Assembly (NCBI RefSeq): GCF_014191605.1 | Contig: NZ_JACHWU010000002.1 | Span: 846,647 to 910,646 of the forward strand | DNA from: Prauserella isguenensis | GTDB taxonomy: Bacteria; Actinomycetota; Actinomycetes; Mycobacteriales; Pseudonocardiaceae | Length of the DNA: 64,000 nt | Reading direction: 5' to 3' | Shown: positions 45,236 to 57,875 of the stretch, piece by piece | Layout: every line of letters starts with the position of its first letter | How positions within the stretch are numbered: the stretch's first letter is position 1 | Made by a program: the position numbers and the translations under genes | Notes under the pieces: model-generated | Database searches by the model: none | Seen by the model: the letters and a program-made list of their open reading frames with translations, nothing else | What the model was told of the DNA's origin: nothing

Positions 45236-46666
45236 ATGACCGACAAGTTCAGGCGACCGCGCCGGGGCCTGACGCCACCCGTGGTGCAGGAGGAACGCAC
45301 GGTCCACCGCGCCACCGCCGCCGCCGCGGTCGGCAACGTCGCCGAGTGGTACGACTTCGGCATTTACTCGTACCTGGCGGCGGTCGTGCTGGACCAGGTC
45401 TTCTTCCCGCAACTCGGGGAATGGGCGGCGGTCTACACACTCGGCGCGTTCGCCGCCGCGTTCGTCATGCGGCCGTTGGGCGGGCTGATCTTCGGCAGGC
45501 TCGGCGACCGCTACGGCCGCACCAAGGTCCTGTCGGCCACCATCCTCCTGATGGCCGTGGCCACGGTGCTGCTCGGCCTGGTGCCCAGCTACGGCGCCGT
45601 CGGGATGCTGGCCCCGGTACTCGTGCTGATCATCCGGATGTTGCAGGGCTTCTCCGCGGGCGGGGAGTACGTCGGGGCGCTGACCCTCATGGCGGAGTAC
45701 GCCCCGGACCGCAGGCGCGGATTCTTCGGCAGTTGGCTGGAGTTCAGCACGATCACCGGCTACACCCTCGGCGCGAGCACGTGCGGTGCGGTGATCGCGT
45801 TGTTGCCCGACGAGGAGCTGTTCACCTGGGGCTGGCGCGTGCCGTTCATGCTCGCCCTGCCGCTGGGTATGGCCGGGCTGTACCTGCGCATGCGACTGGA
45901 GGACACACCGGCGTTCCGGCAGCAGATGGAACGCTCCCCCGCGCTGGCCACGATGTCGACCAAGCGCGCCGTGCAGATCGTGCGGCGTCACTACCGCACC
46001 GCGGCGCTCGTGGCCGCAGGCGTGATCGTCACATGGAACGTGACCAACTACGTGCTGACCAACTACGTCCCGACCTACCTGACCGGCACGCTCCCCCGTT
46101 ACGGCGAGAGCGGGACGAGCAGTGGCGTGGCCACCGGGATGCAGGTGGCCGTCATGCTCGTGATGCTGTGCGCGATCGTCAGTGTCGGGAGACTCAGCGA
46201 CCGCATCGGCCGAAAACCGGTGTTGATGACCGGAAGCGTGGCGCTGGTGCTGCTCGGGTTGCCGGCCGTGTGGCTGCTGCGCGCCGGGACGGCAGGCCAG
46301 ATCACCGGGCTGCTGATCATCGGGCTGTGCCTGATGTGCTTCGCGGCGGTCTCACCGTCGACGCTGCCCGCACTGTTTCCGACCATGATCCGGTACAGCA
46401 GCCTCGCGGTGATCTTCAACCTGTCGGTCTCGCTGTTCGCCGGGACCGCGCCGACGATCATCGAGGCCGCCGTCACCGCCACCGGCAACCTGGACTGGCC
46501 GGGCTACTATCTCATCGGCGCGGGCGTCATAGGCATGATCGCGACGCGACATCTACGAGAGCACGCCGGTAAACCGCTCGACGGCGCCGCTCCGCTGACC
46601 TCCAGCGCCGAGCTCCCGCCTCCCCCGCTGTCCGAGGACGGCGTCCCCCTGGAACCGCCTCGCTAG
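45236..46666 (+). CDS. MFS transporter, MHS family (ProP-like betaine/proline:H+ symporter)
   Basis: A 476-aa protein with 12 predicted membrane segments and MHS family motifs: VGNVAEWYDFGIYSYLAAVV near residue 30, FGRLGDRYGRTKVLSAT, MLQGFSAGGEYVGALTLMAEY and GRLSDRIGRKPVLM. ProP-type carriers take up proline, glycine betaine or related osmolytes. GGGGAG precedes the ATG. Its location between the ferredoxin genes and the betaine oxygenase supports a role in betaine or dimethylglycine uptake for catabolism. Confidence 0.88.
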   Translation: MTDKFRRPRRGLTPPVVQEERTVHRATAAAAVGNVAEWYDFGIYSYLAAVVLDQVFFPQLGEWAAVYTLGAFAAAFVMRPLGGLIFGRLGDRYGRTKVLSATILLMAVATVLLGLVPSYGAVGMLAPVLVLIIRMLQGFSAGGEYVGALTLMAEYAPDRRRGFFGSWLEFSTITGYTLGASTCGAVIALLPDEELFTWGWRVPFMLALPLGMAGLYLRMRLEDTPAFRQQMERSPALATMSTKRAVQIVRRHYRTAALVAAGVIVTWNVTNYVLTNYVPTYLTGTLPRYGESGTSSGVATGMQVAVMLVMLCAIVSVGRLSDRIGRKPVLMTGSVALVLLGLPAVWLLRAGTAGQITGLLIIGLCLMCFAAVSPSTLPALFPTMIRYSSLAVIFNLSVSLFAGTAPTIIEAAVTATGNLDWPGYYLIGAGVIGMIATRHLREHAGKPLDGAAPLTSSAELPPPPLSEDGVPLEPPR

Positions 46667-46850
46667 TTCCGGCGTGCCCGGAGCGCTCGTGCCGGCGTGT
46701 CCGGAACCGGCCCGGGTGTGGTGACAGAACCTCGATGTCCGGAGTGTCCGGCCCGCAGAAACCGCAGCGGTGACAGCAACCGGAGACGCGGGCGCTGCCG
46801 GCCGAGGACGGCGGTGGCACGGGCGTAGGGACTCGCCACGGGTATGCGAA

Positions 46851-46881
46851 GGGGCCTCGCGCCGTACCGACGCGAGGCCCC
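46851..46881. terminator. Hairpin terminator between convergent transporter and oxygenase genes
   Basis: An 11-bp stem (46851-46861 with 46871-46881) with a 9-nt loop lies 14 bp before the end of the oxygenase gene. The remaining 228-bp gap shows no gene. Confidence 0.72.
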
Positions 46882-46894
46882 TGTCGAGACCGGA

Positions 46895-48043
46895 TCAGCC
46901 GATGCGCTCGCGGACCCAGTCGTGGAACTCGGAGATGTGGTGCTCGCTGGGCACCAGGACGCCGCCGTCTGCGTAGGCGCGGGAGTCCATGGCCAGCTGA
47001 CAGCGCTCGCAGGCGTCGAAGTCCTGCTGGTTGACCCGGTGGAACAGCTCCACGGACCGGTCGATGTCGGCGCCGGAGTCCACCACGTCCGGAAGATACA
47101 GCCAGTCGCACCGCACCAGCGTGCGCTCGGCGGTCAGCGGGAACATCCGGTGGAACACCACGTGGTCGGGCACCAGGTTGATGAACACCTGCGGCCGCAC
47201 GGTGATGGCGTAGTAGCGACGGTCCTGCTCCTCGCTCACCCCGGGAAGCTTCTCCACACCGGCCGAACCGTCCACCGTGAAGCCCTGGACGTCCTCGCCG
47301 AACTCGGCGCCGTGTCCCACGAAGTACTGCGCGGCGAGTCCGTCGGCGAACTCCGGGAGCACTTCGGTGAGCTCGGGGTGGATCGTGGCGCAGTGGTAGC
47401 ACTCCATGAAGTTCTCGACGATCTGCTTCCAGTTCGCCTTCACGTCGTACTCGATGCGCCTGCCCAGCTTGAGGTCGGCGACCTGGTAGCCGACGATCGC
47501 GTCGGGAGTTCCCAGCCGCGCGTTGACGTCGCCGACGACGGTGTCCTCGAACGACGGTGGCTCCTCGGCCAGGCACAGCCACACGTACCCGAGCCACTCG
47601 CGTATGTGCACGTCGTGCAGCCCGTATTGGGTGCGGTCGATGTCCTCCATCGCACCGAGGTTCGGCGCGGCGATCAGCGCGCCGTCGAACGAGTACGTCC
47701 AGGCGTGGTACGGGCACTGGAAGGACCGACGGACCTCGCCCTTCTCCTCGGTGCACAGCCGCGCGCCGCGGTGCCGGCAGACGTTGAGGAAGGCCTTGAT
47801 CGCACCGTCGCGGCCCCGCGTGACGAGCACGCTCTCGCGTCCGACCTGGATAGTCTCGAACTGGCCGGGCTTGGCCAGATCCGCACTGAGCACGGCGCAG
47901 AACCAGCCTGCTTCGAAGATGTGCTCCTGTTCCAGGCGGAAGATCTCGGGGTCGGTGTAGTAGTGCCCGGCCAAGGTCTCACGCAGGCTTTCGGGGAGGT
48001 CGCCTGCCTGCTCCTGTGCGGTGGGAAGCTCACCGGTCGTCAT
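46895..48043 (-). CDS. gbcA: Glycine betaine monooxygenase-like Rieske oxygenase (GbcA type)
   Basis: A 382-aa Rieske oxygenase alpha subunit. Rieske ligands are Cys89 and His91 (CRHRGARLC) and Cys110 and His113 (CPYHAWTY). The mononuclear iron site is in NFMECYHCATIHPEL, with His217 and His222. The context (dimethylglycine oxidase, sarcosine oxidase, GlyA) indicates demethylation of glycine betaine to dimethylglycine plus formaldehyde. GAGGAG is upstream of the ATG. No fused GbcB reductase is adjacent; the ferredoxin/reductase pair at 43382-44886 is the probable electron source. Stachydrine or carnitine-type substrates are alternatives. Confidence 0.85.
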   Translation of the reverse strand: MTTGELPTAQEQAGDLPESLRETLAGHYYTDPEIFRLEQEHIFEAGWFCAVLSADLAKPGQFETIQVGRESVLVTRGRDGAIKAFLNVCRHRGARLCTEEKGEVRRSFQCPYHAWTYSFDGALIAAPNLGAMEDIDRTQYGLHDVHIREWLGYVWLCLAEEPPSFEDTVVGDVNARLGTPDAIVGYQVADLKLGRRIEYDVKANWKQIVENFMECYHCATIHPELTEVLPEFADGLAAQYFVGHGAEFGEDVQGFTVDGSAGVEKLPGVSEEQDRRYYAITVRPQVFINLVPDHVVFHRMFPLTAERTLVRCDWLYLPDVVDSGADIDRSVELFHRVNQQDFDACERCQLAMDSRAYADGGVLVPSEHHISEFHDWVRERIG

Positions 48044-48319
48044 GGGTAACGCTCCTCGTCAGTGAGGTGGCGTCTCGCTGCGGCGCGAACGCAGCGGGCG
48101 CCGGCTCTGATTCGATCGTGATGTGGCAAAGGGGGGGGGTCAGTGGTCCTGATGTGATCGCTGGGGGGGCGGAATCACTCGGGTGTGCGGCCACCGGCGG
48201 TGGTCCTCGGCCGCGGAACCACCGAGCGATACGCGCGTGGCGACGATGCGGTGTGCTCCCGGGAGTGCCGGGAGGAACGCAGTGCGCCGACCAAAGTACT
48301 CGCACTTCTGGCCTCGCGG

Positions 48320-49189
48320 CTAGCCGAACACCACGGTGCTGTTGCCGTTGAGCAGCACGCGGTTCTCGCAGTACCACCGCACGGCACGGGACAGCGCCAG
48401 TGCCTCGGCGTCCCGGCCCACGGTCTGCAGCGCCCGCGGGTCGTAGGTGTGATCGATACGGATCACCTCCTGCTCGATGATCGGGCCCTCGTCGAGGTCC
48501 GGGGTGACGAAGTGGGCGGTGGCGCCGACCAGCTTCACTCCCCGGTCGTAGGCCTGGTGGTAAGGCTTGGCGCCCTTAAACCCGGGTAGGAACGAATGGT
48601 GAATGTTGATCGCCCTGCCGTGCAGCGCCTTGCAGGTCTGGTCGGAGAGCACCTGCATGTACCGGGCGAGCACCACCAGATCGGCCTCGTAGTCGTCGAC
48701 CAGCTGCAGCAGCTGCGACTCGGCCTCGGGCTTGGTCTCCGGACTCACCGGGATGTGGTGGAACGGCAGGCCTGCGGCGTCGGCCATCGGGCGCAGATCC
48801 TCGTGGTTGGACACCACGGCCACGATCTCGGCGCCCAGAGCCCCGGCCCGCCATCGGTAGATCAGGTCGTTGAGGCAGTGGCCCAGCTTGGAGACCATCA
48901 CGACGACCCTGGCGTCACGGTCCTGGTGCAGTGCGAAGTCCATCTCGAAGTCGGTGGCCACCGGAGCGAAGTCGTCGGCCATCGTGTCGAGGTCGACCTC
49001 GACGTTCGCGGCCGCCTGCACCCGCAGGAACAGGCGCCCGCGAACCGGGTCGTCGAACTGCCGGTACTCGACGATGTCGCAACCGTGCTCCACGAGATAG
49101 GAACTGACGGCCTGGACGATCCCCGTGCGGTTCGGGCAGCTCAAGGTGAGCGTGAACGACCGGGCTTGTACGCTGAAACTCCTGGTCAA
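48320..49189 (-). CDS. purU: Formyltetrahydrofolate deformylase
   Basis: A 289-aa PurU that hydrolyses 10-formyl-THF to THF and formate. An N-terminal ACT domain (TLTLSCPNRTGIVQAVSSYL) is followed by the formyltransferase-like domain with the catalytic Asn-His-Asp in NIHHSFLPGFKGAKPYHQAY and VTPDLDEGPIIEQ. The start is a TTG at 49189 with GAGGAG six bases upstream, 10 bp after the serine dehydratase stop. It ends the dimethylglycine oxidase operon and recycles folate when one-carbon units are in excess. Confidence 0.93.
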   Translation of the reverse strand: MTRSFSVQARSFTLTLSCPNRTGIVQAVSSYLVEHGCDIVEYRQFDDPVRGRLFLRVQAAANVEVDLDTMADDFAPVATDFEMDFALHQDRDARVVVMVSKLGHCLNDLIYRWRAGALGAEIVAVVSNHEDLRPMADAAGLPFHHIPVSPETKPEAESQLLQLVDDYEADLVVLARYMQVLSDQTCKALHGRAINIHHSFLPGFKGAKPYHQAYDRGVKLVGATAHFVTPDLDEGPIIEQEVIRIDHTYDPRALQTVGRDAEALALSRAVRWYCENRVLLNGNSTVVFG

Positions 49190-49199
49190 GGGATTCTCC

Positions 49200-50573
49200 T
49201 CAGCATTCCACGATGTTGAGCGCGAGGCCGCCGCGAGCGGTCTCCTTGTACTTGTCCTTCATGTCGGCCCCGGTCTCGCGCATCGTCTTGATCGCCTTGT
49301 CCAGGGACACGTGGTGCCGGCCGTCGCCGCGCAGCGCCATCCGGGCTGCGGTGATCGCCGTGATCGCGGCCACCGCGTTGCGCTCGATGCACGGGATCTG
49401 CACCAGTCCGCCCACCGGGTCGCAGGTCAGCCCGAGGTTGTGTTCGATACCGATCTCCGCGGCGTTCTCCACCTGCTCGGGGGTTCCGCCGAGCACCTCG
49501 GCGAGCCCGGCTGCGGCCATCGAACAGGCCGATCCGACCTCGCCCTGGCAGCCGACCTCGGCACCGGAGATGGAGGCGTTCTCCTTGAACAGCACGCCGA
49601 TCGCCCCGGCGGTGAGCAGGAAACGCACCGCGGCGTCGTCGTCGAAATGTGGCAGGTAGCGGTGCGCGTAGTGCAGCACGGCAGGCACGATCCCGGCTGC
49701 GCCGTTGGTCGGTGCGGTCACCACCCGGCCGCCCGCCGCGTTCTGCTCGTTGACAGCCAGGGCGAACAGCGTCACCCACTCCATGGCCTGCGCCGCGTCC
49801 CCCTCCCCTGCGCTGTCCTCGAGGCTGGCTCGCAGTTCGCGAGCGCGGCGGCGAACCTTGAGCCCGCCTGGCAGCGTCCCGCCGGTGCGGGTGCCCTGCT
49901 CGACGCACTCCTGCATCACCGCCCAGATGTGCAGCAGTCCGGCACGTGTCTCGACCTCGGTGCGCCAGCTGCGCTCGTTGGCCAGGACCACGTCGCTGAT
50001 CCGCGACCCGGCGGCGGTGGTGTGCGCCAGCAGCTGCTCGGCGGTGCTGAACGGGTGGCGCACCGGGGTGTCGTCCTCGACGAGCACCGGCCGCCCCGCC
50101 TCGTCCTCGTCGACGACGAAGCCGCCGCCGACCGAGTAGTACTCGCGGCGATCGAGCCGAACCCCCGCCTCGTCGAAGGCCTCGAACATCATGCCGTTGC
50201 TGTGGAAGTCGAGCCGGGTGTTGCGGTGCAGCACCACGTCCCCGTCCACGTCGAAGGCGATCTTGTGGGCACCGCCGAGACTCAGCCGGGCTTCCTCTCG
50301 AGCGGCCTGCACCAACGGTTCGGCCGCCACCGGGTCGACCAGGTGCGGCTGCTCCCCTGCCAGCCCCAGGACCACGGCCTTGACGCTGCCGTGCCCGTGC
50401 CCGGTGGCGCCGAGCGAACCGAACAGCTCACAGCGCACCTGCGTGACGCGCTGCAGCAACCCGCTCTCACGCAGATGCTGAACGAACAGGTAGGCGGCTC
50501 GCATCGGGCCGACGGTGTGCGAACTCGACGGCCCGATGCCGACCTTGAACAAGTCGAATACGGAAAGGCTCAT
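49200..50573 (-). CDS. sdaA: L-serine dehydratase (iron-sulfur type)
   Basis: A 457-aa single-chain [4Fe-4S] serine dehydratase that deaminates L-serine to pyruvate. The N-terminal beta domain begins [19 protein letters not shown]; the alpha domain contains the cluster cysteines in [20 protein letters not shown] and [19 protein letters not shown], ending ALNIVEC. Its start overlaps the folD stop (TGATG). In this operon it drains the serine made by GlyA from glycine, closing the betaine to pyruvate route. Confidence 0.95.
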   Translation of the reverse strand: MSLSVFDLFKVGIGPSSSHTVGPMRAAYLFVQHLRESGLLQRVTQVRCELFGSLGATGHGHGSVKAVVLGLAGEQPHLVDPVAAEPLVQAAREEARLSLGGAHKIAFDVDGDVVLHRNTRLDFHSNGMMFEAFDEAGVRLDRREYYSVGGGFVVDEDEAGRPVLVEDDTPVRHPFSTAEQLLAHTTAAGSRISDVVLANERSWRTEVETRAGLLHIWAVMQECVEQGTRTGGTLPGGLKVRRRARELRASLEDSAGEGDAAQAMEWVTLFALAVNEQNAAGGRVVTAPTNGAAGIVPAVLHYAHRYLPHFDDDAAVRFLLTAGAIGVLFKENASISGAEVGCQGEVGSACSMAAAGLAEVLGGTPEQVENAAEIGIEHNLGLTCDPVGGLVQIPCIERNAVAAITAITAARMALRGDGRHHVSLDKAIKTMRETGADMKDKYKETARGGLALNIVEC

Positions 50574-51499
50574 CAGTGCTCCGAACTGGTTCGCAGCTGG
50601 GACTCGGCGGCGTGCCGGGGCCGGCGGGCGCTGCGGACCGCCGACCGCACGGTGTGCTGCAGTAGCAGCGCGGTGGTCACCGGGCCCACGCCCCCTGGCA
50701 CCGGGGTGAGGCCGGCGACATGCACGGACGGATCGACGTCGCCGACGAGCCCGCCGTCGGTGGTCGGGTTGGTGCCGACGTCGACGACGATCGCGCCATC
50801 CCTGACGTGTTTGTCGGTGATCAGGTCGGGCTTGCCGACCGCGACCACCAGCACGTCGGCGTCCGGGGTGAACGCGGTCAGTTCCGGGGTGTGCCGGTGG
50901 CAGATCGTGACGGTCGCGTCGCGCTGCAACAGCAGCCGCGCGACCGGCTTGCCGACCACGTTCGAACGCCCCACCACGACGCAGTTGCGCCCGGCGAGCT
51001 CGACCTCGTGGTGATCGAGCAGTTCCAGGACCGCAGCGGCGGTCGCCGGCGGGTACGCGGGCAGGCCCGCGGCCAGGTTGCCGAGCGAGACCGGGTTGGC
51101 CCCGTCGACGTCCTTGCGGGGATCGATCGCCGAAGCCAGGTCTTCGAAGTGCGCGCCGGCAGGCAGCGGAGTCTGCAGGATGATGCCGTGCACCGACCCG
51201 TCGGCGCTGAGTTGCTCCAGCGTGGCGCGGATCAGCTGGGGGTCCGCGCCCGCACCGAGATCGACCGTCCGGCAGTCGATTCCGGCCTTGCCCGCGGCGC
51301 GGGCGATCGATCGCACGTACCAGGCACTGGACTCGTCGTCGGTGGCCACCACCACCGCCAGCCCCGGGGTGGTCCCGGACTCGGTGAGCTCCGCGGCGTC
51401 GACCGCGGCCCGCGTGCGGATCTCGCGGGCCAGTCCGGTGCCACCGAGTTCTCGGACGGCGTCGTCGGATCGGATTTCGGTGGGCTGCATCGTGGTCAT
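50573..51499 (-). CDS. folD: FolD-type methylenetetrahydrofolate dehydrogenase lacking the cyclohydrolase lysine
   Basis: A 308-aa FolD. It aligns without gaps to E. coli FolD (as I remember it) around [20 protein letters not shown]. The conserved Tyr61 is present, but the catalytic lysine of the YxxxK motif is Ile65 (YVRSI). The other active-site residues are kept: Gln109 in [11 protein letters not shown] and Asp132 in KDVDG. The NADP motif [17 protein letters not shown] and [15 protein letters not shown] are normal. In other FolD enzymes this lysine is needed for the cyclohydrolase but not the dehydrogenase reaction. The neighbouring FchA-type gene could supply that activity. ATGA overlap with it. 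Confidence 0.9.
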   Translation of the reverse strand: MTTMQPTEIRSDDAVRELGGTGLAREIRTRAAVDAAELTESGTTPGLAVVVATDDESSAWYVRSIARAAGKAGIDCRTVDLGAGADPQLIRATLEQLSADGSVHGIILQTPLPAGAHFEDLASAIDPRKDVDGANPVSLGNLAAGLPAYPPATAAAVLELLDHHEVELAGRNCVVVGRSNVVGKPVARLLLQRDATVTICHRHTPELTAFTPDADVLVVAVGKPDLITDKHVRDGAIVVDVGTNPTTDGGLVGDVDPSVHVAGLTPVPGGVGPVTTALLLQHTVRSAVRSARRPRHAAESQLRTSSEH

Positions 51500-52116
51500 C
51501 GCAGGATCTGCTCCCGAACGGCGGAGGTGACGGAGTCGGCGCGCAGCAGGGTGTCGTCGGTCTTGACGATCGCCTCGTCGAGTTCGGCGTGGACGTCGGG
51601 ATCGGTGATTCCGGCGAGGTTGATCTCGACGTTGACCCGGGCGGTCGAGATGGCCGCCCGTGCCGCGACCGCGGCTGCCGCCACGTCGCTGATCACGTTG
51701 GGGTTTCCGATCGGCCGCAACAGCTCGGCGAGCTCGACGAGCTGGGCGGCCAGAGCGGCCACCCTGGCCGGGACCCGCCCAGCCTCGGCGAGTGCAGCCG
51801 CGATGGCCGAGGAACGCTGCTGCTTCTCCTCGGCGGTCTGCTTGGGCAGTGCATAGGCTGCGGCGACCGCGCCGAAGGCCTCCGCATCCTGCTCCGCCAG
51901 ATCGAGGCAGAGCCCGCGCAGCTCATCGGCGGCCTCACACGCCTCCTGCAGGGTCTCGGCCTGCTCGGCGTACTTCTCGCCGTCGCTGTAGCGGGCGACC
52001 ATGGACAGCAGCGCCGCGGCCTGCGCGGCGTGCAGCGCTGCGGCCGCCCCGCCACCGGGCGCCGGCACCCTGGCGCCCAGCTCGTGTAGGTAGTGTTCGA
52101 TCGTCTCGGTGCGCAT
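51496..52116 (-). CDS. fchA: FchA-type methenyltetrahydrofolate cyclohydrolase (cyclodeaminase/cyclohydrolase family)
   Basis: A 206-aa member of the formiminotransferase-cyclodeaminase C-terminal family (PF04961). Hallmarks are [20 protein letters not shown] near residue 15 and a helical bundle ending [18 protein letters not shown]. Proteins of this family act as 5,10-methenyl-THF cyclohydrolase in some methylotrophs. I use the ATG at 52116 with AAGGACG upstream; a GTG at 52161 that overlaps the dimethylglycine oxidase stop would add 15 residues. It lies between that gene and folD, all overlapping or closely spaced. Confidence 0.85.
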   Translation of the reverse strand: MRTETIEHYLHELGARVPAPGGGAAAALHAAQAAALLSMVARYSDGEKYAEQAETLQEACEAADELRGLCLDLAEQDAEAFGAVAAAYALPKQTAEEKQQRSSAIAAALAEAGRVPARVAALAAQLVELAELLRPIGNPNVISDVAAAAVAARAAISTARVNVEINLAGITDPDVHAELDEAIVKTDDTLLRADSVTSAVREQILR

Positions 52117-52157
52117 GGACGTCCTTCGCGGTCGTGCGCCCGCGGGCGCAGTGCTGG

Positions 52158-54782
<2,625 letters not shown>

Positions 54783-54979
54783 CTACACAACACGGTAGGA
54801 CGGCGGGTGTGATCCGGTCAACACGTAGCCGAAAATCGCTGGTAAGCCGACTGCCTGAACGCTCCCGATGAGGCGTTCGACCGCTTTGTCCGGGCGCGCG
54901 GAGCCGCGGTGCGCGGGTTTCAGACCGAACTCCGGAATCCCTTGACCGCGCAGCACGCGGTGTTACTGTGACCTACATC

Positions 54980-54989
54980 TGATATTTCA
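54980..54989. promoter_or_regulatory. Near-palindrome TGATATTTCA in the glyA promoter region
   Basis: Part of CTGATATTTCAGTTGACT, about 80 bp upstream of glyA, related to the element at 54772. Confidence 0.55.
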
Positions 54990-55067
54990 GTTGACTTTCA
55001 GGCGAGCCGAGCGTTCGGCCTTGCCAACCCTCGATCCCCTGCTGCGTGCCAGCGCGGAAGGAGTCCC

Positions 55068-56366
55068 ATGAATTCGTCCACCGATGATCTGTTCGACCAT
55101 CCACTCTCGGCGGTGGACCCGGAGGTGGCGACGGCGGTCGGCGCCGAGTTGGGCCGCCAGCGGAACACGCTGGAGATGATCGCGTCGGAGAACTTCGCTC
55201 CCCAGGCGGTGCTCGAGGCCCAGGGCTCGGTGCTGACCAACAAGTACGCCGAGGGCTACCCCCGTAAGCGCTACTACGGCGGCTGCGAACACGTCGACGT
55301 CGTCGAACAGCTGGCGATCGACCGCGTCAAGGACCTCTTCGGCGCCGACTACGCCAACGTCCAGCCCCACTCCGGCGCCCAGGCCAACGCCGCGGCCATG
55401 TTCGCCCTACTGAAGCCCGGCGACACCATCATGGGCCTCGACCTGGCCCACGGCGGGCACCTGACCCACGGCATGCGGATCAACTTCTCCGGCAAGCTCT
55501 ACAACGTCGCGGCTTACACCGTCAGCGACGACACCCACCGCGTCGACATGGACGAGGTGGCGCGACTGGCCCGCGAGCACAAGCCGCAGCTGATCATCGC
55601 AGGCTGGTCGGCCTACCCCCGCCGGCTCGACTTCGCCCGCTTCCGCGCCATCGCCGACGAGGTCGGCGCCTACCTCATGGTCGACATGGCCCACTTCGCC
55701 GGGCTCGTGGCCGCCGGACTCCACCCCAACCCGCTGCCGCACGCCCACGTCGTCACCACCACCACGCACAAGACTCTCGGCGGCCCGCGCGGCGGCGTCA
55801 TCCTGTCCAACGACACCGAGTTCGCCAAGAAACTCAACTCCGCGGTCTTTCCCGGCCAGCAGGGCGGCCCCCTCGAACACGTCATCGCGGGCAAGGCCGT
55901 GGCCTTCAAGATCGCCGCAGGCGAGGCGTTCGCGGAGCGCCAGCGCCGCACCGTCGAAGGCGCCCGCATCCTGGCCGAACGCCTCCGGGCCGACGACGCC
56001 CGCGAGGTGGGTGTGCGGTTGGTCTCCGGGGGTACCGACGTGCACCTCGTGCTGGTCGACCTGCGCGACGCGGAACTCAACGGCCAGCAGGCCGAGGACC
56101 GCCTCCACGAGATCGGCATCACCGTCAACCGCAACGCGGTGCCGAACGACCCTCGACCGCCCATGGTCACCAGCGGGCTGCGCATCGGCACCCCTGCGTT
56201 GGCCACCCGCGGCTTCGGTGCCGCCGAATTCACCGAGATCGCCGACGTCATCGCCGAAGCGCTCCAGCCCGGGTTCGACGGGGCCACCAGCGCCGAACTC
56301 CGCGCCCGCGTCGAAGCGCTCGCCACCAAGCACCCCCTCTACCCGAACCTGATCGGAGGGTTCTGA
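55068..56366 (+). CDS. glyA: Serine hydroxymethyltransferase
   Basis: A 432-aa SHMT interconverting glycine plus methylene-THF and serine plus THF. Motifs include [20 protein letters not shown] near 37, [17 protein letters not shown] and the PLP-lysine motif [15 protein letters not shown] near residue 230. GGAAGGAG precedes the ATG. The stop overlaps the soxB start (TGATG). As the first gene of the sarcosine operon, it links the two products of sarcosine oxidase, glycine and methylene-THF, into serine. A housekeeping glyA may also exist elsewhere. Confidence 0.96.
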   Translation: MNSSTDDLFDHPLSAVDPEVATAVGAELGRQRNTLEMIASENFAPQAVLEAQGSVLTNKYAEGYPRKRYYGGCEHVDVVEQLAIDRVKDLFGADYANVQPHSGAQANAAAMFALLKPGDTIMGLDLAHGGHLTHGMRINFSGKLYNVAAYTVSDDTHRVDMDEVARLAREHKPQLIIAGWSAYPRRLDFARFRAIADEVGAYLMVDMAHFAGLVAAGLHPNPLPHAHVVTTTTHKTLGGPRGGVILSNDTEFAKKLNSAVFPGQQGGPLEHVIAGKAVAFKIAAGEAFAERQRRTVEGARILAERLRADDAREVGVRLVSGGTDVHLVLVDLRDAELNGQQAEDRLHEIGITVNRNAVPNDPRPPMVTSGLRIGTPALATRGFGAAEFTEIADVIAEALQPGFDGATSAELRARVEALATKHPLYPNLIGGF

Positions 56367-57595
56367 TGCCGCGTACGCCCGGTGCCGATCTGCCGGACCA
56401 CCCGGACTGGCTCTGGAACTCCCCTGAACCGAAACACTCCTACGACGTCGTGATCGTGGGCGGTGGTGGTCACGGCCTGGCCACCGCCTACTACCTGGCG
56501 GTCAACCACGGCATCACCAATATGGCGGTGCTGGAGAGCGGGTGGCTTGCCGGCGGGAACATGGCGCGCAACACCACGATCATCCGCTCGAACTACCTCT
56601 GGGACGAGAGCGCGGGGCTGTACGAGCACGCGATGAAGCTCTGGGAAGGCCTGGAGGACGAGCTCGACTACCCGCTGCTGTTCTCCCAGCGCGGCGTGCT
56701 CAACCTCGCCCACTCCCTGCAGGACGTGCGCGACAGCAAGCGGCGGGTCGGTGCCAACCGGCTCAACGGCATCGACGCCGAATGGCTCGACGCAGACCAG
56801 GTCGCCGAGATCTGCCCGATCCTGAACACCTCGGAGGACCTGCGTTACCCGGTGATGGGTGCGACCTGGCAGCCGCGGGCGGGCATCGCCAAGCACGACC
56901 ACGTCGCCTGGGGCTTCGCCCGCGCGCTGGACCGCATGGGCGTGGACCTGGTGCAGAACTGTCAGGTCACCGGTTTCGACCGGATCGGCGACCGGATCAC
57001 CGGCGTGCGCACCACCCGCGGTGACATCGCCGCAGGCAAGGTCGCCCTCGCGGCTGCCGGCTCCACCTCGGTGTTGACCGACGAACTCGGGTTGGCGCTG
57101 CCCATCCAGAGTCACCCGCTGCAGGCGCTGGTCTCCGAACTCCTCGAACCGGTGCATCCCACCGTGGTCATGTCCAACGCGGTGCACGTGTACGTGTCCC
57201 AGGCACACAAGGGCGAACTCGTGCTCGGTGCGGGCATCGACGCCTACAACTCCTACGGCCAGCGCGGCGCGTTCCACACCATCGAACGGGAGCTGACCGC
57301 CGCGGTGGAACTGTTCCCGATGTTCTCCCGCGCCCACGTGCTGCGTACCTGGGCCGGCGTCGTGGACGTCACTCCCGACGCCTCGGCGATCATGGGCCTG
57401 ACGCCGTTCGAGAACCTCTACGTCAACTGCGGCTGGGGAACCGGCGGTTTCAAGGCCACGCCAGGGGTCGGCTGGTGCTACGCGCACACGATCGCCCATG
57501 ACGAACCCCACCCGCTGAACGCACCCTTCAACCTCGACCGCTTCGCGACCGGCGCCCTGGTCGACGAACACGGCGCCGCCGGCGTCGCCCACTAG
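56366..57595 (+). CDS. soxB: Heterotetrameric sarcosine oxidase beta subunit
   Basis: A 409-aa FAD-binding subunit that carries out sarcosine oxidation. The dinucleotide motif is [20 protein letters not shown] (28-47), followed by [20 protein letters not shown]. The AKHDHVAW segment with His177 and His179 matches the covalent FMN site region of corynebacterial beta subunits. The C-terminal [16 protein letters not shown] motif is also conserved. It overlaps glyA by one base and is followed 10 bp later by soxD. Confidence 0.95.
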   Translation: MPRTPGADLPDHPDWLWNSPEPKHSYDVVIVGGGGHGLATAYYLAVNHGITNMAVLESGWLAGGNMARNTTIIRSNYLWDESAGLYEHAMKLWEGLEDELDYPLLFSQRGVLNLAHSLQDVRDSKRRVGANRLNGIDAEWLDADQVAEICPILNTSEDLRYPVMGATWQPRAGIAKHDHVAWGFARALDRMGVDLVQNCQVTGFDRIGDRITGVRTTRGDIAAGKVALAAAGSTSVLTDELGLALPIQSHPLQALVSELLEPVHPTVVMSNAVHVYVSQAHKGELVLGAGIDAYNSYGQRGAFHTIERELTAAVELFPMFSRAHVLRTWAGVVDVTPDASAIMGLTPFENLYVNCGWGTGGFKATPGVGWCYAHTIAHDEPHPLNAPFNLDRFATGALVDEHGAAGVAH

Positions 57596-57605
57596 GAGAA
57601 CCGCC

Positions 57606-57875
57606 ATGATGCTGATTCCGTGCCCGTGGTGCGGGCCACGCAACGAGACCGAGTTCCACTACGGCGGCCAGGCCGACGTGCCGTACCCGGCCGAACCACA
57701 AGAACTGTCCGATGTGGAGTGGGCGCGCTTTCTGTTCTACCGCGCCAACCCCAAGGGCCTCTTCTCCGAGCGGTGGAACCACCAGGCAGGCTGCCGCCGC
57801 TGGTTCACCGTCCGCCGCGACACGACCACCAACGAGATCTTCCAGGACGACTCCCACGAGGCGGTGACGAGGTGA
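57606..57875 (+). CDS. soxD: Sarcosine oxidase delta subunit
   Basis: An 89-aa zinc-binding subunit. Cysteines in IPCPWCGPRN (Cys6, Cys9) and the NHQAGCRRWFTVRRDTTTNE motif (His59, Cys63) provide the zinc site typical of SoxD. The stop overlaps the soxA GTG start (GTGA). GAGAACCGCC precedes the ATG. Confidence 0.94.
   Translation: MMLIPCPWCGPRNETEFHYGGQADVPYPAEPQELSDVEWARFLFYRANPKGLFSERWNHQAGCRRWFTVRRDTTTNEIFQDDSHEAVTR

Noticed and set aside
48129..48138. Run of nine G residues upstream of gbcA
   Set aside because: A poly-G tract can mediate phase variation, but this one is in a GC-rich gap about 90 bp before the gene with no promoter-spacing context; an assembly error is equally likely.
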